NCBI GenBank assembly: GCA_017889635.1
Contig: JAGGAC010000054.1
Coordinates: forward strand, 1 to 47,501
Length of the DNA stretch: 47,501 nt
DNA from: Bacillota bacterium
Lineage (GTDB): Bacteria; Bacillota; Negativicutes; Sporomusales; CTSoil-080
Direction of reading: 5' to 3'
Shown in pieces: positions 8,664 through 16,808 of this stretch. The notes under the pieces were generated by a model. It saw only the letters and a list, made by a program, of their open reading frames with translations, was not told the origin of the DNA and searched no databases. The position numbers and the translations under genes are program-made. Numbering within the stretch: position 1 is the stretch's first letter; every line of letters begins with the position of its first letter.

Positions 8664-10085
8664 TTATCCTTCCTCCTTGCTGCAGGGAACGGTAATACAG
8701 GCGTGAGTTCCGCCATCAGAATATAACCGGAACTTACCGCCAAGATCATTTTCAATAAGAGTCCTTATTATTTGCAACCCCAGGCTGCTTGACTTTTTTT
8801 GTCCGAAATCATGTGGCAATCCAATGCCATTGTCCCAAATTTCAATCTCGTAGCCATCTTTAATAATAGTCATATCGACACCGATTACCCCTTCGCGCCG
8901 GCCAACAAAACCATGCTCAATCGAATTCTGAATTAACTCATTTATCACCAAAGCTAAACTAATGGCGGCATCCGACGGCAAAACCATCACTTGTCCATTA
9001 AAAACAGTTTGGATATTAAAATCAGGCTCCAACATATTCTGAATAACCAAATCTAGAATGTTTTTCGCGACTTCGGCCACATCTATGTATTCCGCGTCCT
9101 GCTGCGACAGAAACTCATGCACCACCGAAATACTAAGTATCCGATTGACGCTTTCCCGCAGCGCCGCCTTAACCTCGGCTGATTCGGTGCGTCGTGCTTG
9201 CAGGCGCAGCAAGCTGGCGATTGTTTGCAAATTATTTTTAACCCGGTGATGAATCTCTTGGATCACCGCCGATTTAATTAATAATTCCTTTTCCTTTTTC
9301 CTAATAGCGGTGATATCAGCAACAATAACAATGGTACGAAAAGTTTGATTGCCTTGAATAATAGGTATCGCTCGCTGGGTCAGCATAATATTGCCGACCT
9401 CCAATTCCGACTCCTGCGGTTGCCTGGTATTAGCCGCCTTTTGTGCCAGCCTAATATTTATCTGCCGGTCATACACCCTCCGTCCGACGATTCTTCCCAG
9501 GCCAAAAACCTTGTATAAGCTGCTGGCAGCAGCGTTGGCGTAAATAATTTCGCCCCGTTCATCAACAATAATGACCCCTTCTTGAGCCGACAACGGTCGA
9601 TAAACCGCCCCGCCTAAACCAGATCGAAAAGACGTCAATAAGAGATAAGCGGTTTCAATCACAATCTTGTGGGCTCCTTCAGCTGCTTCCTCTGGACTAA
9701 ATTCGAAACTCACAGCAGCAATAACTTCGCCGCTGGTATCACGAAAAGGAAAGGTATGCATCGACAGCACTTCCATTCCCAAAGCCCATTCCCGCTGACC
9801 ACAGATGTGTTCACCCGAAGTTATTGTTCGCCACACCAAAGGCTCTTCAGCAGCACTAACTGTAGTCCCCAACAGATTGGGTTTATACTGGAGCATACTG
9901 GTGTTAGGCTTAGCCTGAGCCACATTTACCAGGAAATGTCCCTCTCTTGCCCTGGCATATATCGTTACCTGAGCATGAGCCAAATCAGCTACCATTTCTA
10001 AAATGCTGGTATTGGCTTCAAGTTCATTAATCTGTGCCAAAGTCAATACCGTTATTCTCTGGCATATGTCACCAACAATCCCCAT
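8664..10085 (-). CDS. pdtaS: Sensor histidine kinase of the PdtaS (HisKA_2) type
   Basis: A 473-residue protein without membrane helices. The order is an N-terminal GAF-like domain (residues 1-155), a PAS domain (about 165-280, GVIIVDERGEIIYANAAASS), a HisKA_2 dimerisation helix with the phospho-accepting His in EIHHRVKNNLQTIASLLRLQ (near 290), and an ATPase domain with the N box ALVINELIQNSIEHG and the G box EIWDNGIGLP. It is a cytoplasmic sensor that phosphorylates the adjacent ANTAR regulator. The ligand is unknown. GAGGAA precedes the ATG. Confidence 0.93.
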   Translation of the reverse strand: MGIVGDICQRITVLTLAQINELEANTSILEMVADLAHAQVTIYARAREGHFLVNVAQAKPNTSMLQYKPNLLGTTVSAAEEPLVWRTITSGEHICGQREWALGMEVLSMHTFPFRDTSGEVIAAVSFEFSPEEAAEGAHKIVIETAYLLLTSFRSGLGGAVYRPLSAQEGVIIVDERGEIIYANAAASSLYKVFGLGRIVGRRVYDRQINIRLAQKAANTRQPQESELEVGNIMLTQRAIPIIQGNQTFRTIVIVADITAIRKKEKELLIKSAVIQEIHHRVKNNLQTIASLLRLQARRTESAEVKAALRESVNRILSISVVHEFLSQQDAEYIDVAEVAKNILDLVIQNMLEPDFNIQTVFNGQVMVLPSDAAISLALVINELIQNSIEHGFVGRREGVIGVDMTIIKDGYEIEIWDNGIGLPHDFGQKKSSSLGLQIIRTLIENDLGGKFRLYSDGGTHACITVPCSKEEG

Positions 10086-10162
10086 ATATTCCTCCGCAGC
10101 CCATTATAAGTATGCTATTATTCAACCTTGCGGAGTAGAACTCATTTTTTTATTTCCACTCC

Positions 10163-10256
10163 TTATCAACCGGTTATCAACACAATCCACAAGCTTATCC
10201 ACAGAAAATGCCCTGTATTTTAGTCTTTTCAGGCAGTTTAGTTCACACTATCCACA
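10163..10256 (+). promoter_or_regulatory. Cluster of DnaA-box-like sites
   Basis: Same-strand matches to TTATNCACA: TTATCAACC (10163), TTATCAACA (10174), CAATCCACA (10183), an exact TTATCCACA (10195) and CTATCCACA (10248). The first four are 9-12 bases apart, about one helical turn. The cluster lies between tsaD and the kinase gene. Confidence 0.6.
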
Positions 10257-10264
10257 ATTGTCGG

Positions 10265-11296
10265 CTATTTCTTTTCCACAAAATACTTTTTTTCGCCCAA
10301 TTTTAACGACGGTATCGCATTAAGTCTAAGGTCAGCCCACTCTCCGGCCTGATATTTATAATAGGCACGGCAGGCTATCATAGCGGCGTTATCAGTGCAA
10401 AGCTCAAGCGGTGGATAATATAGCCCCAGCCCTGCTTTGTTGCAAGAGGCGGCAAGTTCTGTCCTTAAAAATGAATTAGCAGCCACACCGCCGGCCAATA
10501 CTATTTTATCAACAGCAGATGCTAAAGCTGCTTTAACCGTTTTAGCAACCAGCACATCGACAACCGCCTTCTGAAAACTGGCTGCAACATCAGGGCCATT
10601 AATTGTCTCACCTTTCTGCTTAGCACTGTTTAAATGATTAAGTACCGCTGATTTTAAGCCGCTAAAACTAAACTCGTAATTTTCGCCGGTCCTGGCCCTG
10701 GGAAAACTAATTGCTTCCGGGTTGCCTTCGGCAGCTAGCCGTTCAATATAAGGACCGCCAGGATACGGCAGCTGCATCACCCTGGCAACTTTGTCAAACG
10801 CCTCACCGGCAGCATCATCACGGGTCTGACCTAATAGTTCAAACTCATTATAGTCTCTCTGATACACCAGCGAAGTATGACCGCCGGAAACAACAAGCGC
10901 TACGAAAGGTGGTTCAAGATCCCGATGAGCAAGGAAGTTGGCAAAAATATGCCCTTCCAAGTGATTAACCCCCACCAACTTTCGATCAGCAGCAAACGCT
11001 AATGCCTTTGCTGCTGACACCCCCACCAGGAGCGCCCCCACCAACCCAGGTCCATAAGTTACACCAATCGCAGCAATGTCACGAATATCGGCCCCGGCGG
11101 TTTTAAGAGCCTGATCAACCACCGGGATTACTGTTTCAATATGTTTGCGTGAAGCAATTTCCGGCACTACTCCGCCATATTTTTGATGAATATCTATCTG
11201 GGATGAAATAATATTGGAAAAAATAGTCCGGCCATCAGCTATAATTGCCGCTGAAGTTTCATCGCAACTAGTTTCCAATCCAAGAATCAGCGACAA
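10265..11296 (-). CDS. tsaD: tRNA N6-adenosine threonylcarbamoyltransferase TsaD
   Basis: A 343-residue protein of the ASKHA kinase-like fold. It begins [16 protein letters not shown]; the metal-binding [10 protein letters not shown] (His-x3-His) lies near residue 112, with [14 protein letters not shown] and the [14 protein letters not shown] nucleotide motif near the C-terminus. With TsaB and TsaE it transfers the threonylcarbamoyl group to A37 of ANN-decoding tRNAs. The TTG start is supported by AAAGGAGAG upstream. It is separated from rimI by 163 bases rather than being tightly coupled to it. Confidence 0.97.
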   Translation of the reverse strand: MSLILGLETSCDETSAAIIADGRTIFSNIISSQIDIHQKYGGVVPEIASRKHIETVIPVVDQALKTAGADIRDIAAIGVTYGPGLVGALLVGVSAAKALAFAADRKLVGVNHLEGHIFANFLAHRDLEPPFVALVVSGGHTSLVYQRDYNEFELLGQTRDDAAGEAFDKVARVMQLPYPGGPYIERLAAEGNPEAISFPRARTGENYEFSFSGLKSAVLNHLNSAKQKGETINGPDVAASFQKAVVDVLVAKTVKAALASAVDKIVLAGGVAANSFLRTELAASCNKAGLGLYYPPLELCTDNAAMIACRAYYKYQAGEWADLRLNAIPSLKLGEKKYFVEKK

Positions 11297-11401
11297 AACA
11301 GAATCTCTCCTTTTCCTTCAGTTAATGCTTATTTAAAGCTCGCAGCTCGCAAAGTAACATATTAAACACTTTACGCATATCGTAATAATGCAATCACCCC
11401 T

Positions 11402-11427
11402 ATGCCACGCCAGTGGCATTTTTTTTG
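11402..11427 (+). terminator. Orphan plus-strand intrinsic terminator
   Basis: ATGCCAC-GCCA-GTGGCAT followed by eight or more T. Both neighbours (rimI, tsaD) are on the minus strand, so it ends no known gene. It may close an unannotated plus-strand RNA or stop antisense transcription. Confidence 0.6.
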
Positions 11428-11457
11428 TCTATGCGATAACAAGTGCTAACCGCCACT

Positions 11458-11476
11458 GGTTATTCATCGGATAAAT
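11458..11476. repeat. Tail fragment of the dispersed repeat at the rimI 3' end
   Basis: GGTTATTCATCGGATAAAT has the same 17-base end as the repeat copies at 711-776 and 4184-4316. It supplies the last codons and stop codon of rimI. Confidence 0.55.
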
Positions 11477-11918
11477 TATCCTTCCACATTATAAGTGCGT
11501 CTTCCTGCGTATCGGTATAGTATTGCCGCCTTCGCCCCCGCACGGCAAACCCCAGGTCTTGATAGAGACGCCTGGCAGGCAAATTAGACTCTCTGACCTC
11601 CAGGGTCATACAAACTGCCCTAAACTCCCTGGCATAGCTTACCAGGGCCTCTAATAACTTATGTCCCAACCCCTGACTGCGATACTCCGGTAAAACAGCT
11701 ACATTAGTCACATGGGCCTCATCTAAAATTATCCACATTCCGGCATATGCGACTACCAGACCGGCAACTTCCATTACCAGATAACGCGCCAAATCATTAT
11801 CAATGATTTCCGCTTCAAACGCCGCGCGCGACCAAGGCACAGCAAAAGATTTATTTTCTATATTCGTTACTGCATCAATATCATCAAAGCACATCGGCCT
11901 TATAACCGCTTCACTCAT
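11460..11918 (-). CDS. rimI: Ribosomal-protein-S18-alanine N-acetyltransferase RimI
   Basis: A 152-residue GNAT protein. The acetyl-CoA loop is seen in AVLPEYRSQGLGHKLLEAL (about residues 75-93), followed by MTLEVRESNLPARRLYQDLG, the RimI-type C-terminal signature. It acetylates the N-terminal Ala of ribosomal protein S18. The start overlaps the tsaB stop (ATGA), so ATG 11918 is preferred over the longer frame to 11945. The last residues (NLSDE) and the stop are encoded by a tail-like fragment of the dispersed repeat. Confidence 0.94.
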   Translation of the reverse strand: MSEAVIRPMCFDDIDAVTNIENKSFAVPWSRAAFEAEIIDNDLARYLVMEVAGLVVAYAGMWIILDEAHVTNVAVLPEYRSQGLGHKLLEALVSYAREFRAVCMTLEVRESNLPARRLYQDLGFAVRGRRRQYYTDTQEDALIMWKDNLSDE

Positions 11919-12619
11919 CCTAAGCAGCTCCGCCGCTTGTCCCACAGTTCCTCAGCTTCCGATCGCCTGATATACATCGGCTCAAGCGTCATAACATCAT
12001 GCTTCTCACCAGCGGCAAGCATACTCAGGCCAAGAAACGCGACATTTGCGGCACGCGGCATGGCAATATGCGGCCCCGCAATATAAAGACGCGGCTCGGA
12101 AGCCAACTGACTAGAATAAAGTTTTACAGCTTCCCCCAGCACCACCACCGGCTCGTCCATCTTTGCCAGTTCAGCAAAAGCGTCAGAGTGGTTGACTACT
12201 CGCGGTTTGCCGATCGGTGTTACTGCACCGCCTTGCCCGCTGTATAACGCCAGATAAAGATTCCCCTTCTGCGCATCCAGAGTTGGAGCCAAAATTGCTC
12301 CCGGCACCGGGCAGCCAAACGCCATCGCAGCCAGAGTCGGCACACCTACAACCGGCACCTTCCAGGCATACGCCAAAGCCTTTGCAGTTGCCAAACCAAT
12401 CCGCAGGCCAGTGAAAGACCCCGGCCCGATGCTTACCGCCACAGCCTCAACTTCACTTTTGGACACCTCTGCTAAAGCAAGAAGCTGTTCGATATGCGGC
12501 ATTAATTGTTCAGAATGATTTTTTTTAGTCTCAAGCGTCATTTCAGCCAACAACGTATCAGCAGTAGCCAGCGCAACGCTAGATACCAGTGTCGCGGTAT
12601 CTAAAGCAAGAATCGGCAA
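11915..12619 (-). CDS. tsaB: tRNA threonylcarbamoyladenosine biosynthesis protein TsaB
   Basis: A 234-residue protein. ILALDTATLVSSVAL is at the N-terminus, then SEQLMPHIEQLL and the diagnostic SIGPGSFTGLRIGLATAKAL near residue 65. It is a catalytically inactive TsaD paralogue that forms the TsaBDE complex. It lies between tsaE and rimI with immediate coupling at both ends, the usual Firmicute order. Confidence 0.96.
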   Translation of the reverse strand: MPILALDTATLVSSVALATADTLLAEMTLETKKNHSEQLMPHIEQLLALAEVSKSEVEAVAVSIGPGSFTGLRIGLATAKALAYAWKVPVVGVPTLAAMAFGCPVPGAILAPTLDAQKGNLYLALYSGQGGAVTPIGKPRVVNHSDAFAELAKMDEPVVVLGEAVKLYSSQLASEPRLYIAGPHIAMPRAANVAFLGLSMLAAGEKHDVMTLEPMYIRRSEAEELWDKRRSCLG

Positions 12620-13078
12620 TTATCTCAACTCCTCACATAACCTTCCGAACCTTTCGCCCTCCGGTTTAACATAAATAATCCTTTCATTTTCTCCCTGGCC
12701 CAAATTAATTTCAATCCATAAGCAGTTTTCAGGCATGGCTTCAACAAACTTATCGGCCCATTCAATAACCGCCACTCCATCTGTACCGACATACTCTTCA
12801 AAACCGATATTTTCTAACTCACGAGAAGTATCCAGCCGGTATAAATCGAAATGATAAAACGGTATCCGACCGTTGTCATAAACCTGCAAAATAGTAAAAG
12901 TCGGGCTGGTAACATCGTCAGTTATACCCATCCCGGCGGCCATCCCCTGTACCAACAGCGTTTTTCCTGCTCCCAAGTCACCTGAAAGACAAATGACATC
13001 GCCAGCCTGAAGCCGCGCCGCCAGTTCTTTTCCAAATCTTTGCGTAGCTTCAGGTTCATTTGTACTAAATTGTAACAT
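12620..13078 (-). CDS. tsaE: tRNA threonylcarbamoyladenosine biosynthesis ATPase TsaE
   Basis: A 152-residue protein. The P-loop is [17 protein letters not shown] (near residue 33), followed by [17 protein letters not shown] and a Walker-B-like FYHFDLYRL. TsaE drives turnover of the TsaBD complex by ATP hydrolysis. It sits directly after thiL and before tsaB (stop and start adjacent), so all are probably one transcript. Confidence 0.96.
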   Translation of the reverse strand: MLQFSTNEPEATQRFGKELAARLQAGDVICLSGDLGAGKTLLVQGMAAGMGITDDVTSPTFTILQVYDNGRIPFYHFDLYRLDTSRELENIGFEEYVGTDGVAVIEWADKFVEAMPENCLWIEINLGQGENERIIYVKPEGERFGRLCEELR

Positions 13079-13087
13079 ACTTTCCTC

Positions 13088-14074
13088 CTACCGGAAATGG
13101 TTATAGCCTTTCGGCTTCAGTTTTACGGCCTTCCCGGCCTGATAAGCCAGTGTCGCACCTTCGCCTTCAGTTACCTCACCAACCGCAGTAAACCGCCCCG
13201 CATCTTGCGGCAAACCGGCAAACCGTTCAGGCCCAATGGTAAACACCAACTGATAATCCTCACCGCCAAAAAGCGCATAATCAAGCGCTCGTTTACCAAG
13301 CATTTGAGCCGCCTGTTCCAGTTCAGGTGCCAGCGGGATTTTTTCAGCATACAGCCGGACTCTAACTCCGCTAGCTTTAGCCAGCTCATTAGCTTCACTT
13401 GCCAAGCCATCACTTATATCATCAGCGCTAGTTGCCCCCAATGCTGCCAGCTTTTGTCCAATGCTAACCTGAGGCCGTGGCGTCAGATGAGCCATAACCA
13501 GCGGCCAGGCAAAATCATAATCTTCCCAGCCTCGCCGACTTAACAACTCAAGACCGCAAGCCGAGCCGCCCAGTGTTCCGGTAACAACCACTACATCGCC
13601 CGGCTTAGCACCTGAACGCTTGACTATCGCTGTTGGTTCAACTTCTCCTGTCACCGCGACATTAATCACTAATCCATGGGGACTGGCTACCGTATCGCCG
13701 CCAACTATATTAACCCCAAACTCGCGGCATATTTCCTTCATGCCATTATACAAATTAACAACAAACTCCACTGCAACATCAGCCGGGAGACCAAGAGACA
13801 CAATAATATGCCGCGGCCTGCCTCCCATGGCGGCAATATCGCTTAAATTAACAGCAACCGCCTTATACCCCAGCTGCCACGGCGAAGTTGTCGTCAGATC
13901 GAAATGAACTTTTTCCACCAGCATGTCGGTTGTCAAAAGTTCTAACTTCCCTGGGCTGGGAATATAGGCAGCTGCATCGTCGCCAATTCCGGCCACCAAA
14001 CTGGCTGGATCAACCACAGCCCCTTCTTTAATAAGGTCAATAAGACCAAATTCACCGACTTCATTAAGCTTCAT
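13088..14074 (-). CDS. thiL: Thiamine-monophosphate kinase ThiL
   Basis: A 328-residue protein. It starts MKLNEVGEFGLIDLI, with GIGDDAAAY near residue 30 for metal and ATP binding, LLTTDMLVEKVHFD, the NLSDIAAMGGRP motif, VGGDTVASP and SADDISDGLASE. It phosphorylates thiamine monophosphate to the active diphosphate. ATG 14074 matches the family start; the in-frame GTG at 14083 is less likely. ThiL next to tsaE is a conserved Firmicute arrangement. It complements ThiC encoded about 8 kb away. Confidence 0.96.
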   Translation of the reverse strand: MKLNEVGEFGLIDLIKEGAVVDPASLVAGIGDDAAAYIPSPGKLELLTTDMLVEKVHFDLTTTSPWQLGYKAVAVNLSDIAAMGGRPRHIIVSLGLPADVAVEFVVNLYNGMKEICREFGVNIVGGDTVASPHGLVINVAVTGEVEPTAIVKRSGAKPGDVVVVTGTLGGSACGLELLSRRGWEDYDFAWPLVMAHLTPRPQVSIGQKLAALGATSADDISDGLASEANELAKASGVRVRLYAEKIPLAPELEQAAQMLGKRALDYALFGGEDYQLVFTIGPERFAGLPQDAGRFTAVGEVTEGEGATLAYQAGKAVKLKPKGYNHFR

Positions 14075-14290
14075 AGGCACCACCGTATAAGAATTCTTTT
14101 TTTCTATTTCTGTCCGATACTGGCATTTCCTGCCTTATTAGTATGCCACCACCGTAAAAAATGTTGTATCAACAAAGGATTTCGAGGCAAGAATGTAAAA
14201 ACATGTAGAGATTAACTGTTAATAGGGAAAGCCTATTTTAACCTGCTTTGCCGTAAACGGCATAATATTCAAAAGACAGAAGGTAATAAT

Positions 14291-15394
14291 ATGCGTCCAA
14301 CCAGAGCTGAAATCGATTTAGCTGCCATTCGCCATAATGTACAGCAAATTAAAGCCGCAACCAACCCGGCCAACAAAGTATTTGCCGTTGTCAAAGCTAA
14401 CGCCTACGGCCACGGTGCAGTAAAGATAAGTCAGGCTGCACTAAGTTCCGGAGCCGACGGTCTGGCGGTAGCCCTGCCGGAGGAAGGTGCCGAACTGCGC
14501 GCCGCAGCTCTCGCCGCTCCCATCTTCGTTCTTGGCCTGACCTTACCGGAAGATGTAGACACTTTAATCCGCCATAAGCTGATTGCCACCGTCTCTACCA
14601 AAGAAAGTCTCGTGGCGCTGGACGAAGGAGCTCGAAAAGCAGGCACTACAGCCGAAGTTATGCTGAAAATTGACACCGGCATGGGCCGAATCGGCATAAC
14701 ACCAGACCAGTTTGATGAATTCTTGCACGAAATCGTAAATCTGCCTAACATTCGCCTCAAAGGCGCCTTCACCCATCTTGCCAGCGCCGATGCGGCCGAC
14801 AAAACCTACGCCCTTAGTCAGCTAAAAGCATTTAAACCACTTGCCGACAAACTGCCGCCAGCAAGTATTAGCTCTGCCGCCAACAGTGCAACAATCATCG
14901 ACCTCCCGGACGGACACTTCAATACCGTCCGTCCGGGCATCATTCTCTATGGTCTTCCTCCCTCTGGCGAAATGCATAGCAGTCTGGACCTTCGTCCGGC
15001 AATGGAACTTAAAACCCGTATCGTATATATAAAAAAGGTCGGCCCCGGCACTGCCGTCAGCTACGGCTGTACCCATCACACCAAAACACAAACTTATCTG
15101 GCAACCTTACCAATAGGCTATGCTGATGGTTATAGCCGTCTCTTGTCCAACAAAGCCTCGGTCCTCATTGGCGGGCGGCGGAGGCCGATTGTTGGCCGTG
15201 TCTGCATGGACCAGCTAATCGTCGACCTTGGTCCAATATGCGACGCGGAAATAGGCGACGAAGCTGTCCTCTTTGGCCGCCAAGGCGACGCCGAAATCAC
15301 CGTAACCGAACTGGCCGACCTTATCGGCACCATTAACTACGAACTCGTCTGCGCCGTTAGCTCAAGAGTGCCTCGCGTATATTTAAACGAATAA
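14291..15394 (+). CDS. alr: Alanine racemase
   Basis: A 367-residue PLP enzyme of standard length. The Lys that binds PLP is in AVVKANAYGHGAVKI (near residue 37), and the second catalytic Tyr is in AVSYGCTHHT (near residue 257). The C-terminal domain has VGRVCMDQLIVDLG. It makes D-alanine for peptidoglycan; in spore formers a paralogue can act on the spore surface. AGAAGGTAA precedes the ATG, and a TGCCGT-AA-ACGGCA palindrome at 14249-14262 lies just upstream. It is monocistronic, ending in a tandem repeat and a strong terminator. Confidence 0.97.
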   Translation: MRPTRAEIDLAAIRHNVQQIKAATNPANKVFAVVKANAYGHGAVKISQAALSSGADGLAVALPEEGAELRAAALAAPIFVLGLTLPEDVDTLIRHKLIATVSTKESLVALDEGARKAGTTAEVMLKIDTGMGRIGITPDQFDEFLHEIVNLPNIRLKGAFTHLASADAADKTYALSQLKAFKPLADKLPPASISSAANSATIIDLPDGHFNTVRPGIILYGLPPSGEMHSSLDLRPAMELKTRIVYIKKVGPGTAVSYGCTHHTKTQTYLATLPIGYADGYSRLLSNKASVLIGGRRRPIVGRVCMDQLIVDLGPICDAEIGDEAVLFGRQGDAEITVTELADLIGTINYELVCAVSSRVPRVYLNE

Positions 15395-15421
15395 TTATAT
15401 GCGAAATTCCCGCCTCCCATA

Positions 15422-15578
15422 AAGCTATGTCCTATTATAAGCTTATGTTTTACTATAAGCTATGTTTTACTATAAGCTATGTTTTACTATAAGCTATGTT
15501 TTACTACAAGCTATATTCTACTTATAAGCTATGTTTTACTACAAGCTATATTCTACTTATAAGCTATATTCTACTTAT
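15422..15578. repeat. Tandem repeat, nine units of 17-18 bases
   Basis: Units of AAGCTATGTTTTACTAT and the variant AAGCTATATTCTACTTAT follow one another without spacers between the alr stop and the terminator. Variant units alternate in the right half, which suggests expansion in blocks. No reading frame is conserved. Confidence 0.95.
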
Positions 15579-15580
15579 AA

Positions 15581-15624
15581 AAAGAGCAAGTTGTTGCATC
15601 TATAACCGCAACAACTTGCTCTTT
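15581..15624. terminator. Bidirectional terminator between alr and azlD
   Basis: Perfect 17-base stem AAAGAGCAAGTTGTTGC / GCAACAACTTGCTCTTT with a 10-base loop; T-rich on both exits. It can end alr (plus) and azlCD (minus). Confidence 0.92.
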
Positions 15625-15636
15625 TAACCATCTTTA

Positions 15637-15948
15637 TTAACTCAAATACAGTAAACTTCTCACCACTATTGTAACCATTATTGAGCCGAATACCACATAA
15701 ATAATACTTAAATTGAGATACGAAATTATAATAGCTGCCACACCACCAATAACCCCAATAAGCGGCAAATTCTTATCAACAGTAAGAATCCCTGGAAAAA
15801 TCAAAGCCCCCAAAACAGCATATGGTATACTCTTTAACCACCTATTTAACCATCGCGGAATAACAACCCACTCAATCATAAATACCGGTAAACACCGTGG
15901 AATATAAGTAACAATCATCATACCAACAATAATATAAAATACATTCAT
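15637..15948 (-). CDS. azlD: AzlD-like branched-chain amino acid exporter subunit
   Basis: A 103-residue protein with four membrane helices. MMIVTYIPRCLPVFMI near the N-terminus and WLKSIPYAVLGALIFPGIL are typical of AzlD. With AzlC it forms an exporter for branched-chain amino acids. The start at 15948 follows the azlC stop by one base, and GAGGAGG in the azlC end serves as ribosome site. Confidence 0.9.
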   Translation of the reverse strand: MNVFYIIVGMMIVTYIPRCLPVFMIEWVVIPRWLNRWLKSIPYAVLGALIFPGILTVDKNLPLIGVIGGVAAIIISYLNLSIIYVVFGSIMVTIVVRSLLYLS

Positions 15949-15949
15949 A

Positions 15950-16693
15950 TTACTCCTCCTCCAAAACAAATACCCCGATCACGGCACCTACAATTGTTCC
16001 CCCGATTATTGACCAGCCTGAACTAAGCATTTTACTAATAATCAAACATGAAACAGCACCAGTAACAGCAATCATTATTAACCGCCAATTTGCTCTTACA
16101 GCCGGAACCAATAGCCCAATAAACATTGCATAAATTGCAACCGCCATACCGCTGCTAATAGTTTCAGGTATCACACTTGCAAGGCTTCCCCCCACAAAAG
16201 TACCTAAAACCCACGAGAGATAAGCAGTAAAATTCAATCCCAGGATATAATATTGGTTAACTTTGGTTTCCTGGGCTCTAACAGCTAATAAAGAAAAAGT
16301 TTCATCAGTCAGCCCAAATGAAAGTATTGTCTTCCAAAATTTCAGGATATGCTTAAGCTCATTCATTATCGACATGCTCATAATAAAATGACGTAAATTT
16401 AAGACAAAGGTTGCCGACACTATCTCTACAGCACCGGCTCCCATCATCAACATATTAACCGCCATCAACTGGCTAGCCCCAGCAAAAACCAAACCAGACA
16501 TTAGAACAGTATTGACCAAAGAAATTCCGGACTGAACTGAAACCATCCCAAAAGTAATAGAGACCGGTATGAAGCCAATTACTATCGGAATAGCCGCCTT
16601 CATACCAAAAAACAGTTGTCCTTTGTCCTGACTTACATCATAATCAACTGCCGGCTGATGATAACCAGCCTGTAAACCTCTTTCACGCTCCAT
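15950..16693 (-). CDS. azlC: AzlC-like branched-chain amino acid exporter
   Basis: A 247-residue membrane protein. It contains AAIPIVIGFIPVSITFGMV (about residues 30-50), MSGLVFAGASQLMAVNML and FVLNLRHFIMSMSI, all AzlC signatures. The chosen start (MERERGL) has GGGGAAGG upstream; the frame extends 22 codons further without a ribosome site. It is coupled to azlD and diverges from a MocR-type regulator, with an inverted-repeat operator between them. Confidence 0.93.
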   Translation of the reverse strand: MERERGLQAGYHQPAVDYDVSQDKGQLFFGMKAAIPIVIGFIPVSITFGMVSVQSGISLVNTVLMSGLVFAGASQLMAVNMLMMGAGAVEIVSATFVLNLRHFIMSMSIMNELKHILKFWKTILSFGLTDETFSLLAVRAQETKVNQYYILGLNFTAYLSWVLGTFVGGSLASVIPETISSGMAVAIYAMFIGLLVPAVRANWRLIMIAVTGAVSCLIISKMLSSGWSIIGGTIVGAVIGVFVLEEE

Positions 16694-16751
16694 CCATCCT
16701 TCCCCATTTCCTTTTTTGTTCCTATTATAGGAAAAAGGAAAAACATTATAA

Positions 16752-16788
16752 ATATCCAATTTACTATTTCAAGCAATAAATTGGATAT
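16752..16788. promoter_or_regulatory. Inverted-repeat operator between azlCD and the MocR regulator
   Basis: Perfect 12-base arms ATATCCAATTTA and TAAATTGGATAT separated by 13 bases, placed upstream of both divergent genes. GntR/MocR proteins commonly bind such repeats and control a neighbouring transporter. Confidence 0.8.
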
Positions 16789-16808
16789 CAACGGAGGATA
16801 ATAACCAA

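Noticed and set aside
15422-15578. CRISPR-like array
   Set aside because: Units are contiguous, with no spacers between them, and no cas genes are near; it is a simple tandem repeat.
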